From Opimibacter sp041746735 (GTDB taxonomy: Bacteria > Bacteroidota > Bacteroidia > Chitinophagales > Saprospiraceae): a stretch of DNA of 64,000 nucleotides. The position numbers and the translations under genes were made by a program. Positions 42,165-49,604 of this stretch are shown in pieces. The stretch covers positions 1-64,000 of the forward strand of contig JBGTGP010000010.1 in the NCBI GenBank assembly GCA_041746735.1, given 5' to 3'. Within the stretch, counting starts at the first letter, position 1. Each line of letters opens with the position of its first letter. The notes below the pieces were generated by a model. That model made no database searches. It had not been told where the DNA came from and was given only the letters and a program-made list of their open reading frames with translations.

Positions 42165-43532
42165 TCAATGATGATGATGATAATGATGATGATGAGAACC
42201 CATAAACTCTGTACCGATCATACAACCGTCCACATCCTCCTGTCCAATGTAGGTGGGTGTCGCTTCTCGAGGATCGATATAAACACGCATATCTGCAGGA
42301 TCGGCTGACCGGTCAAACCGGACGATGCCATCTACAATCGTCCATTCCGGTATGGTGTAAATCGATAATGGATGGTGCGTAAAGATCGCGATATCGGCAT
42401 CTTTACCGATCTCAATAGAGCCTACCCGCGCATCAATGCCCAGTTGACGAGCCGGGTTGATCGTGATGAGAGCGAGGGCCTCTTCATCCGTCAGATCACC
42501 ATAGCGCTGTGTTTTTGCAGCTTCATGATACAGGTGCCGGATCAATTCCCCACTGTCGCTGTTGATCGAGGTCACAACCCCATTGCGGGTGAGGATGGTG
42601 GCATTAAAAGCAGTCGAGTAATACACTTCAAATTTATATGCCCACCAGTCTGAAAAGACGGAGGCCATTGCGCCGAAGGCGGCCAGCTCAGGCGCCACTT
42701 TAAATCCTTCATTGACGTGCTGAAACGTGATTTTTTTAACGCCGAAATCACTGAGCACCTTAAGTAGCATGAGGATCTCATCTGCCCGGTACGAATGACA
42801 CTGAATGATGATCTTCCCATCCAGAATATCCGCCATGGTCTGGTGGCGTTCATTGTAGAGTGGTGGTATCGCATTCGGGTTTTTCGCTCTGGCCGTTTCG
42901 TAAGATTTCCACTTGTCGCTGTAGATCTGTCCCTGCTTGAAGGCATCGCGGATCACGCGTTCGACACCCATCCGGGTGCGGGGTTGGATACCACGCCCTT
43001 CGCCATGTACCCGCATGGGGTTTTCACCGAGTGCAAATTTGATCGTGCGGGGTGCACCTTCAAAAATCAGCGAAGCGGGATCCACCTCACCATAACGGTG
43101 TTTCAAGGTCTGACACTGACCCCCGATGGCATTGGCGGATCCGTGCATGGCATGGGAGGTCGTCACACCTCCTGCCAGTGCCCGGTAAATCGAGATGTCA
43201 AAAGGGTTGACGGCATCACCTACTTTGACTTCAGAGGTCACAGGATGTGTGGCCTCATTGACGGCATCGATCGCGATATGCGAATGCGCGTCGATGATAC
43301 CCGGCATCACAAATTTACCGGTGGCATCAATCACCTTAAAGCCCGGAGGTGTTCTCAGGTTTTTTCCAATGTCCGTGATCTTGCCGTTGCGCACCAGTAT
43401 ATCGGTTTGTTCCAACGTGCCCCGGGTCATCGTAAGGATAGTACCATTCCGGATGATCATATCACCGGAAGGTGTCTGCGACCACAACGGACAAATTCCG
43501 AAGAGCAGTAAGAAGGAAAGTATATTTTTCAT
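42165..43532 (-). CDS. Amidohydrolase-family enzyme, exported, with His-rich C-terminus
   Basis: The 455-residue protein has a signal peptide (MKNILSFLLLFGICPLWSQ). The metal site appears intact: PGIIDAHSHIAID (HxH), IQCHSYRADEIL, ITFQHVNEGFKVA and a catalytic Asp in TSINSDSGELIRH. The last residues are GSHHHHYHHHH, a natural histidine run encoded by CAT codons. It probably hydrolyses a cyclic or peptide-like substrate outside the cytoplasm; family relatives include imidazolonepropionases and prolidase-like dipeptidases. It is the only one of three adjacent paralogs with a full active site. Confidence 0.88.
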   Translation of the reverse strand: MKNILSFLLLFGICPLWSQTPSGDMIIRNGTILTMTRGTLEQTDILVRNGKITDIGKNLRTPPGFKVIDATGKFVMPGIIDAHSHIAIDAVNEATHPVTSEVKVGDAVNPFDISIYRALAGGVTTSHAMHGSANAIGGQCQTLKHRYGEVDPASLIFEGAPRTIKFALGENPMRVHGEGRGIQPRTRMGVERVIRDAFKQGQIYSDKWKSYETARAKNPNAIPPLYNERHQTMADILDGKIIIQCHSYRADEILMLLKVLSDFGVKKITFQHVNEGFKVAPELAAFGAMASVFSDWWAYKFEVYYSTAFNATILTRNGVVTSINSDSGELIRHLYHEAAKTQRYGDLTDEEALALITINPARQLGIDARVGSIEIGKDADIAIFTHHPLSIYTIPEWTIVDGIVRFDRSADPADMRVYIDPREATPTYIGQEDVDGCMIGTEFMGSHHHHYHHHH

Positions 43533-43550
43533 TTCTCGTGAGAATTCAGG

Positions 43551-45395
43551 TTAATTCAATTTAGGTGATATTCGTATGCCATGGATCGGAAAGGAGCCGA
43601 AAGAGCCAACCGAAACAGAACCGCTAAATGTATCACCATCGATTTTCAGATCAAATTCAAGGACCATTCTCTGACCGTCCATGTCCAGATCAAAAGTGAA
43701 AGAAGCTTCCTTACCATCGACCACGATATCATCCAGTTTATTGTTACCTCCGGCCATGCTTTCCTTACTGCTGATCGTGCCGGTAATTTCATTCTGGCTA
43801 TCGGTAAAGACAAACTGCCCTTCCCGGCGTTGATCAGGCGTTTCAATGGTATAAGTCCAGGTACCCAAGAGCAGGGTGTGTGCGCCATCAACATTGTTGG
43901 TGTTGGACTTTTTCTTTTCCTTGGCTTCGTACGCATAGAGCTGACCTTCGACGATCATGTACCGGATGGCGGATTCTTTTTCAAAAAGGGGTTTGGTAGC
44001 GACGATGACATTGGCCATCTTACCGGTTTCGATGGTGCCGCAATACTTCTCTATACCCAGTAAGGTAGCGGCCTGTGTCGTCAGAGCGCTGAGCGCTTTG
44101 TCAAAGGAGAGGCCGTGTTCCATCATCGTCTGAATGGTCTTGGTAAAGTCATTAGGTTTGGCGCTCATCGTCCCGAAGGTATAAGCAATGCCTTCGCGGG
44201 CCAGCATTCCAGCTTGTTCGCGATGGGCTTTCAGGCTTTCGGCTCTTCTTTTTTCAAACGCTTCTATTTCCGGGTTTTTGACGACAGCGGAATCCTGTTT
44301 TGTTTCTTTTGTCCCATCCGCCGATTTTTCTGCTACAGTTTTCTCACCGGTTGCCGCAGTTTTTGGGCCATCTTGTCCGGGGCCGTCCTGTCCGGGACCT
44401 TCAGGGCCTTTTGCTTTTCCTTTCTGATCCTGACTTTTATCCTCGGGAAGGTGGAGGGAGAGGATGAGAGGCAACGACAATGATTTCAAACGGTCCTTCA
44501 GCATCCAGGCTTCCTCCGCATCTGCGATGACCATGTTCATGCCGAGTTCTTTTTGCATTTCAAGCGCGCGGCTGATGTCTTTTACTTTTGGCGCTCTGAA
44601 ATAGAGGGGCATTTCCTTTTTGACCAAAGGCCGTAATGCTTCATGCGCCTGATTGTATTGCGGGCGGGAGACCAGCGTTGCGTTTTGATAGGCGGACTGA
44701 TGCTTCACATAGTTGGATGCATTGTAATACAGCTCACGCCACTTGGCCATCACGCCGATCACGGTAGCGGGATACGAACCTCCGGCTCCCGTCCACTGGC
44801 TGTATATGGAGATGTCTTCTTTCCAGAGCATCTGGTCCGTGCCCTTTCCATTGAGGACAACCACCGTTCCTTTGCCGGGTATCATTTTTCCTTTGGGTAC
44901 GACATGCGCTACAGCGAAGCCTTGCGCTCTCCAGTCGGCAATGGACTTTTCTTTTGGATCAAAGGTGGCCCGGACACTTTTAAAAGGCGTGATCCCGGCA
45001 TCCTCGAGGGAGGGGTTTCCTTCTTCATCTACAGAGGGCCGGGCGCCGCGACTACCCTGTCCTGAGGCTGCACCTGGCCGGTCACTTTCCGGCTCTTTGA
45101 TTCCGATGGAGGAGAAGGCGTCTATGAACGCCGGGTACACATAAAAACTGTCAGCGGCGATACGATAGGCGTCCGGCGGTATCGTGGCGCCGGGACCTGT
45201 ATGGGTGATCAGGCCGTCCCGAATGATCACATTCGAGGTAACCGGTACTTTGCCGGGTGCTGAGACCACGCGGGCATTGATCAGGGCAATACAGCCCGTG
45301 ATTTGCGGCAGATCATCCGATACAGGTTGAGCATGCAAAAGGCAGGACCACCAGGAAAAGAAGAAGGTGGAAAACAAGAATATTTTTTTCATCAT
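43551..45395 (-). CDS. Amidohydrolase-family protein, exported, with linker insertion and C-terminal beta domain (first in operon)
   Basis: From 45395 (614 residues; Met at 45392 is equally possible) a signal peptide (KKIFLFSTFFFSWWSCLLHAQ) precedes an amidohydrolase-like domain. The HxH position reads YPAFIDAFSSIGI, and later ligand positions read PLYFRAPKVKD and MVIADAEEAW, so the metal site is lost. A low-complexity insert (GPEGPGQDGPGQDGP and KSADGTKETKQDS) lies in the middle. After the usual end (GTIETGKMANVIVATKPLF) there is an extra beta-rich domain of about 100 residues (LLGTWTYTIETPDQRREGQF to the end). Confidence 0.83.
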   Translation of the reverse strand: MMKKIFLFSTFFFSWWSCLLHAQPVSDDLPQITGCIALINARVVSAPGKVPVTSNVIIRDGLITHTGPGATIPPDAYRIAADSFYVYPAFIDAFSSIGIKEPESDRPGAASGQGSRGARPSVDEEGNPSLEDAGITPFKSVRATFDPKEKSIADWRAQGFAVAHVVPKGKMIPGKGTVVVLNGKGTDQMLWKEDISIYSQWTGAGGSYPATVIGVMAKWRELYYNASNYVKHQSAYQNATLVSRPQYNQAHEALRPLVKKEMPLYFRAPKVKDISRALEMQKELGMNMVIADAEEAWMLKDRLKSLSLPLILSLHLPEDKSQDQKGKAKGPEGPGQDGPGQDGPKTAATGEKTVAEKSADGTKETKQDSAVVKNPEIEAFEKRRAESLKAHREQAGMLAREGIAYTFGTMSAKPNDFTKTIQTMMEHGLSFDKALSALTTQAATLLGIEKYCGTIETGKMANVIVATKPLFEKESAIRYMIVEGQLYAYEAKEKKKSNTNNVDGAHTLLLGTWTYTIETPDQRREGQFVFTDSQNEITGTISSKESMAGGNNKLDDIVVDGKEASFTFDLDMDGQRMVLEFDLKIDGDTFSGSVSVGSFGSFPIHGIRISPKLN

Positions 45396-45547
45396 TATAG
45401 AGCGCATCATAGCGTGGGGATGCAAATTAGAAAAAGTATTTTATCAGATAAATTCTGCTATTTTTGGCCATCTCATCTGGCTGGCGCGACCACTTGAGTA
45501 TTTTTTAATAGCGAATCAACTATAACAACGAATTAAGCAGTACGGAT

Positions 45548-45961
45548 ATGCATTTTCCAGACCATTTGAAATATACCTCCGAGCATGAGTGGATTCTGAT
45601 CACGGAAGAGACCACACCTGATGGTCGTCCGGTGGCCCTCATAGGGATTACAGACTTTGCCCAGAGCGAACTCGGCGAACTGGTCTATATCGAAGTAGAC
45701 ACCGTGGGTGAAACGCTGGCCAAGGACGCCATCTTTGGTACCGTCGAGGCGGTCAAAACGACCTCTGATCTCTTTATGCCGTTGAGCGGAGAGGTACTCG
45801 AGTTTAATGCTGAGATTTCCGAGTCCGGAGGAGACAATCCCGGCCTGATCAACCATGATCCGTACGATGGAGGGTGGATTATAAAGGTCGCCCTTTCCGA
45901 TACGGGTGAGGTGGATATGCTCATGGGCGCTATGGCCTACCGTGAGCTCGTCGGAGCGTAA
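45548..45961 (+). CDS. gcvH: Glycine cleavage system H protein
   Basis: GcvH carries the lipoyl arm that shuttles the aminomethyl group between P, T and L proteins. The 137-residue protein begins HLKYTSEHEWI, has GITDFAQSELGELVYIEV, and the lipoylation site GTVEAVKTTSDLFMP with Lys70, then NHDPYDGGWIIKV. No other gcv gene is in the window. It is divergent from the amidohydrolase operon. Confidence 0.95.
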   Translation: MHFPDHLKYTSEHEWILITEETTPDGRPVALIGITDFAQSELGELVYIEVDTVGETLAKDAIFGTVEAVKTTSDLFMPLSGEVLEFNAEISESGGDNPGLINHDPYDGGWIIKVALSDTGEVDMLMGAMAYRELVGA

Positions 45962-45962
45962 A

Positions 45963-46030
45963 CACCCTTTACCCTTTACCCTTTACCTTTTACCCTTTAC
46001 CCTTTACCCTTTACCTTTTCCCTTTACTTT
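45963..46030. repeat. CCCTTTA heptamer tandem array
   Basis: Eight or so copies of CCCTTTA (some CCTTTTA) start 2 bp after the gcvH stop and end just before the VanZ-like gene. The same heptamer in either orientation is part of the repeats at 125-165, 300-335, 26581-26612 and 38347-38378. Confidence 0.9.
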
Positions 46031-46037
46031 TCCTGTC

Positions 46038-46424
46038 ATGCAGCGCCATCTTTTGCTTCGCTGGCTTCCTGCTTTTTTGTGGGGACTTATTATACTTGTT
46101 CTCTCGCTGATGCCGGGAGGGGTCGGCGCCATGACCTTATTTGGGATTCCGCATTTTGATAAGATCGGTCATTTTGGGATGTATGCCGGCTGGACGTTTT
46201 TTATCATGTGGGGTCTCGGCGGTCATGCTGGTCTGGCCTGGGACAGGAAAATTTTTCTGACGATGTTCATTGGCGTGTGTATCGGTGTATTGCTGGAGTT
46301 TGGACAAAAATGGATGCGCCAGGGCCGCAGTTTTGAAGGTTGGGATATGGTGGCCAATGCTGCCGGTGCTGTTGCTGGCGTCGGTGTGTTTTATTTGCTC
46401 TTTCGGTGGAGGAGAAGAAGGTAA
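46038..46424 (+). CDS. VanZ-like integral membrane protein
   Basis: The ATG at 46038 gives 128 residues with four membrane segments: LLLRWLPAFLWGLIILVLSL, HFDKIGHFGMYAGWTFFIMW, KIFLTMFIGVCIGVLLEFGQ and VANAAGAVAGVGVFYLLF. The conserved DKIGHF and EFGQKWMRQGRSFEGWDMVAN motifs are those of the VanZ family. VanZ gives low-level teicoplanin resistance in Enterococcus, but most chromosomal members have unknown roles. The frame open to 45906 reads gcvH and repeat sequence. Confidence 0.87.
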   Translation: MQRHLLLRWLPAFLWGLIILVLSLMPGGVGAMTLFGIPHFDKIGHFGMYAGWTFFIMWGLGGHAGLAWDRKIFLTMFIGVCIGVLLEFGQKWMRQGRSFEGWDMVANAAGAVAGVGVFYLLFRWRRRR

Positions 46425-46784
46425 TTCTCCCGGTTGCAGGAGTTTGCTTCAACAACCGGACAGTGAGTCAGTAACCCTCCGAGTTCGGCCCCTAAATCCC
46501 CTAAAGGGGACTTCTAACAAGCCGAGTGGGGTTTGGGTTTGGATTACTTCTATTCAATTGAGCCCTTACATTTAATAAAGATCATAAGCGTACGAGGTAC
46601 AGTCCCCTTTAGGGGATATAGGGGCAGACCAAGCAGGAGAAATGACAAGTGGTTAAATAGCGTGATCTGGAGTTGTTGGAGTTTGCTTCAACAACCCGGT
46701 GGATCGATAAAAAAGGAGAGCCAAACCGGTTACCCAGCTTGGCTCACTAATTAGGCTATTCTATAGCTGCCTTTAATGGGTGTG
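46425..46784. repeat. Non-coding stretch with paired inverted repeats
   Basis: A 25-bp arm at 46488-46512 (GCCCCTAAATCCCCTAAAGG then GGACT) is the inverted repeat of 46601-46625 with one mismatch, enclosing about 88 bp. The hairpin GTTGTTGGAG/CTTCAACAAC at 46672-46695 and a degenerate version at 46432-46459 flank it and match the hairpin at 17614-17637. No gene is seen. The structure resembles a small non-autonomous element, but no terminal target duplication was recognised. Confidence 0.75.
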
Positions 46785-47036
46785 TTAGAGTTGGGCGATT
46801 TTCTTCATCAAGCCTGATTTGAGATTGGCCGCCTTATTTTTATGCCAAAGATTACGTTTGGCAAGTTTGTCGATCATACTAAATACTTTCGGCATAAAGG
46901 TACTTGCCTCCAGTTTGTCGGTCATCTCCCGCAATTTCTGAATCGAAGTACGGGTCGATTTTTTGTAATACCGGTTGCGCAGACGCTTGATGGCATCCTG
47001 GCGAATTCTTTTCTTGGCTGACTTATGATGGGCCAT
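46785..47036 (-). CDS. rpsT: 30S ribosomal protein S20
   Basis: The ATG at 47036 encodes 83 residues, MAHHKSAKKRIRQDAIKRLRN onward, with the family pattern of basic helices (NRYYKKSTRTSIQKLREM, then FSMIDKLAKRNLWHKNKAAN). S20 binds the 5' domain of 16S rRNA. The longer frame to 47132 reads the promoter region. A -7 box TACTTTTG lies 28 bp before this ATG. Confidence 0.96.
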   Translation of the reverse strand: MAHHKSAKKRIRQDAIKRLRNRYYKKSTRTSIQKLREMTDKLEASTFMPKVFSMIDKLAKRNLWHKNKAANLKSGLMKKIAQL

Positions 47037-47064
47037 GTTTTCCTTTACTTTATAAAATGGTCGG

Positions 47065-47072
47065 CAAAAGTA
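47065..47072 (-). promoter_or_regulatory. -7 box TACTTTTG of rpsT
   Basis: Exact TAnnTTTG match on the minus strand; the predicted leader is about 25 bases. No clear -33 TTTG. Confidence 0.5.
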
Positions 47073-47179
47073 GGTATTTCTGTTGAATCTGATATCTCTT
47101 TTTTCAGGTTTTTGGTGTCTGGTACCCAGCATTTCTTTTTAAAATACTTGTCAGACGAATAATCAGACAAAAATAGACG

Positions 47180-47187
47180 TATTTTTG
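47180..47187 (+). promoter_or_regulatory. -7 box TATTTTTG four bases before dinB
   Basis: Exact TAnnTTTG match followed by GTCC and ATG at 47192. A leaderless mRNA is predicted. No LexA-like palindrome is visible around it. Confidence 0.5.
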
Positions 47188-47191
47188 GTCC

Positions 47192-48370
47192 ATGTATGAT
47201 CGGGCAGTACTCCATCTGGACCTGGATTCCTTCTTTGTCTCTGTCGAATGCCTCCGCGACAGCAGCCTGAAGGGCAAGCCCCTCATTATCGGTGGCATGG
47301 GCGGACGTGGGGTCGTGGCCTCCTGCAGTTATGAAGCCCGCCGCTATGGCGTACACGCGGCCATGCCGATGAAAATGGCGCTTCGCCTCTGCCCTCAGGC
47401 CATCGTCCTGCGCGGGGACATGGATGCCTACAGCCGCCATTCAATGCTCGTTTCCCAGATCATCGACGATCAGGCCCCCGTATTCGAAAAAGCCTCTATC
47501 GACGAATTCTATCTCGATCTCACGGGCATGGACCGCTATTTTGGGTGCTATACCTGGTCGCATGAACTCCGCGAACGCATCATCAAAGAGTCCGGTCTGC
47601 CCATCTCCTGTGCCCTTTCGGTCAATAAACTGGTCTCCAAAGTCGGCACCGGCGAAGCCAAACCCAACGGCATGAAGGAGATCCCTACCGGTGAAGAACG
47701 CGAGTTTCTCGCTCCGCTTTCCACCGGCAAGATCCCCGGTATCGGGAAGGAGATGTATAAGAAACTCAGCTTCATGGGCGTCCGTACCATCCGGGTACTC
47801 CGGGAGATTCCCCCTCCGCTGCTGGATCGTGAGTTTGGAAAAACAGGCCGCTATCTCTGGGAAAGTGCCAACGCGATTGACCGCCGCCCGGTGATCCCCT
47901 ACAGCGAACAAAAATCGATGTCGAAGGAGCGGACCCTCAGTGAAGATACCCTCGACCTGAAAATGATCCGCAGTATGCTGGGCGCCATGGTCGACGAACT
48001 GGCCTTCGATCTTCGCCAGGACGCGAAGCTGACCAGTTGTGTCACGGTCAAGATTCGCTATGCCGACTTTAATACGTATACCAAACAACGCCGCATCACC
48101 TATACCGCCCAGACCCGCACACTCATCGCCCATGCCCTCGAACTGTTTCAGGACGTCTACGAACGCCGCCAGCTCATCCGTCTGATCGGGGTCAAGTTTA
48201 GCGGCCTGGTCAACGGCAATATTCAACTCGACCTGTTTGACAATACGGAAGCGGAAATTTCACTGTTGCAGCAACTGGATCATATCCGGCGCAGATGGGG
48301 CAAGGATGCCATACACTGGGCTCATTTCACTGCGCGAAACAAGCTAAAGGGCCGTGCAGAAGGTCCGTAG
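47192..48370 (+). CDS. dinB: DNA polymerase IV (Y family)
   Basis: This error-prone translesion polymerase has 392 residues. Catalytic motifs are HLDLDSFFVSVEC at the N-terminus and EKASIDEFYLDLTG (acidic SIDE motif) near residue 100; helix-hairpin-helix and little-finger regions follow (GIGKEMYKKLSFMGVRTI, LRQDAKLTSCVTVKIRYADF). Near the C-terminus IQLDLFDNTEAE may be a beta-clamp binding peptide (QLDLF). The ATG is supported by the -7 box immediately upstream. Confidence 0.95.
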   Translation: MYDRAVLHLDLDSFFVSVECLRDSSLKGKPLIIGGMGGRGVVASCSYEARRYGVHAAMPMKMALRLCPQAIVLRGDMDAYSRHSMLVSQIIDDQAPVFEKASIDEFYLDLTGMDRYFGCYTWSHELRERIIKESGLPISCALSVNKLVSKVGTGEAKPNGMKEIPTGEEREFLAPLSTGKIPGIGKEMYKKLSFMGVRTIRVLREIPPPLLDREFGKTGRYLWESANAIDRRPVIPYSEQKSMSKERTLSEDTLDLKMIRSMLGAMVDELAFDLRQDAKLTSCVTVKIRYADFNTYTKQRRITYTAQTRTLIAHALELFQDVYERRQLIRLIGVKFSGLVNGNIQLDLFDNTEAEISLLQQLDHIRRRWGKDAIHWAHFTARNKLKGRAEGP

Positions 48371-48438
48371 CATGCCAGGTATCTCAACACAGGAAGCCCA
48401 GAGGCGTCACCAGCGACATCGCGTCACCTGAAATAAAA

Positions 48439-48464
48439 AAGGCCGTCTCCGAAAAGACAGCCTT
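48439..48464 (-). terminator. Terminator of the SRPBCC/GyrI-like gene
   Basis: AAGGCTGTCT, loop TTTCGG and AGACGGCCTT form a 10-bp stem with one mismatch on the minus strand, followed by TTTTATTT. It may also stop transcription from dinB. Confidence 0.7.
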
Positions 48465-48489
48465 GGTATCGTAATCTTCACCTTTGGTT

Positions 48490-49506
48490 TTACTTCACAA
48501 AGTAGACGATTTTGGTCAGCCATTTGGACGGATCCGGTTCAGCACCGGGATCAGTGACATATTCTTCAACTGCCGGACTGAGTGGTTCAAGTTGCTTTTC
48601 CTGAATATATACATCCATCACCTCGTGGGCTTTGCCGAGGCCGTCATACGGACCATAGTAATTGACCGTCAGGGATTTGGCAGCAGGGAGTGTGATGACC
48701 TCCATGCCGGCCGGAGCTTTGATGTTGCCTGTGAAGGCGACGGCTGCGGCAAGATCTGTGGTGCCTTTTTCTTCATCCCAGGTATAATAGAGTCCGCAGG
48801 GCATACCAGCAGGTGTCCCACCAGCTTTTCCCAATGCTTCAAAGACCGCAGGAAGGTTGCGAGCATAAAAGTCCTCCAACTCGGTAACAGCCATTGAACC
48901 ACGAACGCCCAGATAAGTGCCACCGGGATAGTCACCCGGGATAACCTCCAGGGCCGTCATATCGCCGGAGGTAACAGAGGCCATGAGGGAGGTGAGTTTA
49001 GATAGTCCTCGTTCAAAATCAGGTGCCATCATTTTGTCCATACTCATCAGGCTGGCAAAAATCCGGCTGACAAATCCGTTTTCACCCTTCAGCCCCCAGG
49101 TCACGTGTGTACCACCGGTGGTGTCCCTTAGGCGCATGTAGGCAGTGGCTTCTGAGGTCCAGGGCTCAAGAAACTCCAGTTTGGATTCCGCAAAGGCATT
49201 CGGCTCCAATACGGATATGGTTTGAGAGCCTTTTCCGACAGATTTGTTGCCCGACCAGTTGGATTTGGATCCGACGGTCCCTTCCGTCCCGGTATATTCG
49301 ACCACCATATTGGTATCTTTTTCAGCCCAGGGGGACCAGAGTTGTGATTTCTGGAGCGAACTTATGTACGGCCAGACTTGTGCAGGTGTTCCAGGTACTA
49401 CCGCGGTTCTGGAAACATCAAAGGTTTTGGGCCCCACAAGTCCAAGGATCACAGCGATCACAATGAGCAGGCCAATGAGGTAAAGCAGGTACTTCAAAAA
49501 TTTCAT
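48490..49506 (-). CDS. Membrane-anchored SRPBCC plus GyrI-like domain protein
   Basis: The 338-residue protein has one N-terminal membrane segment (FLKYLLYLIGLLIVIAVILGLV). An SRPBCC lipid/ligand-binding domain follows (VSRTAVVPGTPAQVWPYISSLQKSQLWSPWAE, about 30-170). A C-terminal GyrI-like/AraC effector-binding domain starts near 190 (LGVRGSMAVTELEDFYARNL, NYYGPYDGLGKAHEVMDVYI). Both domains bind small hydrophobic ligands, so it may sense or carry such a molecule at the membrane. The pair of domains is common in Bacteroidota. Confidence 0.85.
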   Translation of the reverse strand: MKFLKYLLYLIGLLIVIAVILGLVGPKTFDVSRTAVVPGTPAQVWPYISSLQKSQLWSPWAEKDTNMVVEYTGTEGTVGSKSNWSGNKSVGKGSQTISVLEPNAFAESKLEFLEPWTSEATAYMRLRDTTGGTHVTWGLKGENGFVSRIFASLMSMDKMMAPDFERGLSKLTSLMASVTSGDMTALEVIPGDYPGGTYLGVRGSMAVTELEDFYARNLPAVFEALGKAGGTPAGMPCGLYYTWDEEKGTTDLAAAVAFTGNIKAPAGMEVITLPAAKSLTVNYYGPYDGLGKAHEVMDVYIQEKQLEPLSPAVEEYVTDPGAEPDPSKWLTKIVYFVK

Positions 49507-49604
49507 ATTCGTTGGTTTTTAATTGATAAATATAACGCTTTCCATAGGGCAATAGCTTTCTGCTCCTGAAGAATATTTCTGTATTATTGGCACCCAAATA
49601 CATC

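Noticed and set aside
45963..46030. Telomere-like repeat (CCCTTTA)n as a replicon end
   Set aside because: Genes continue on both sides and the heptamer recurs at several internal sites.
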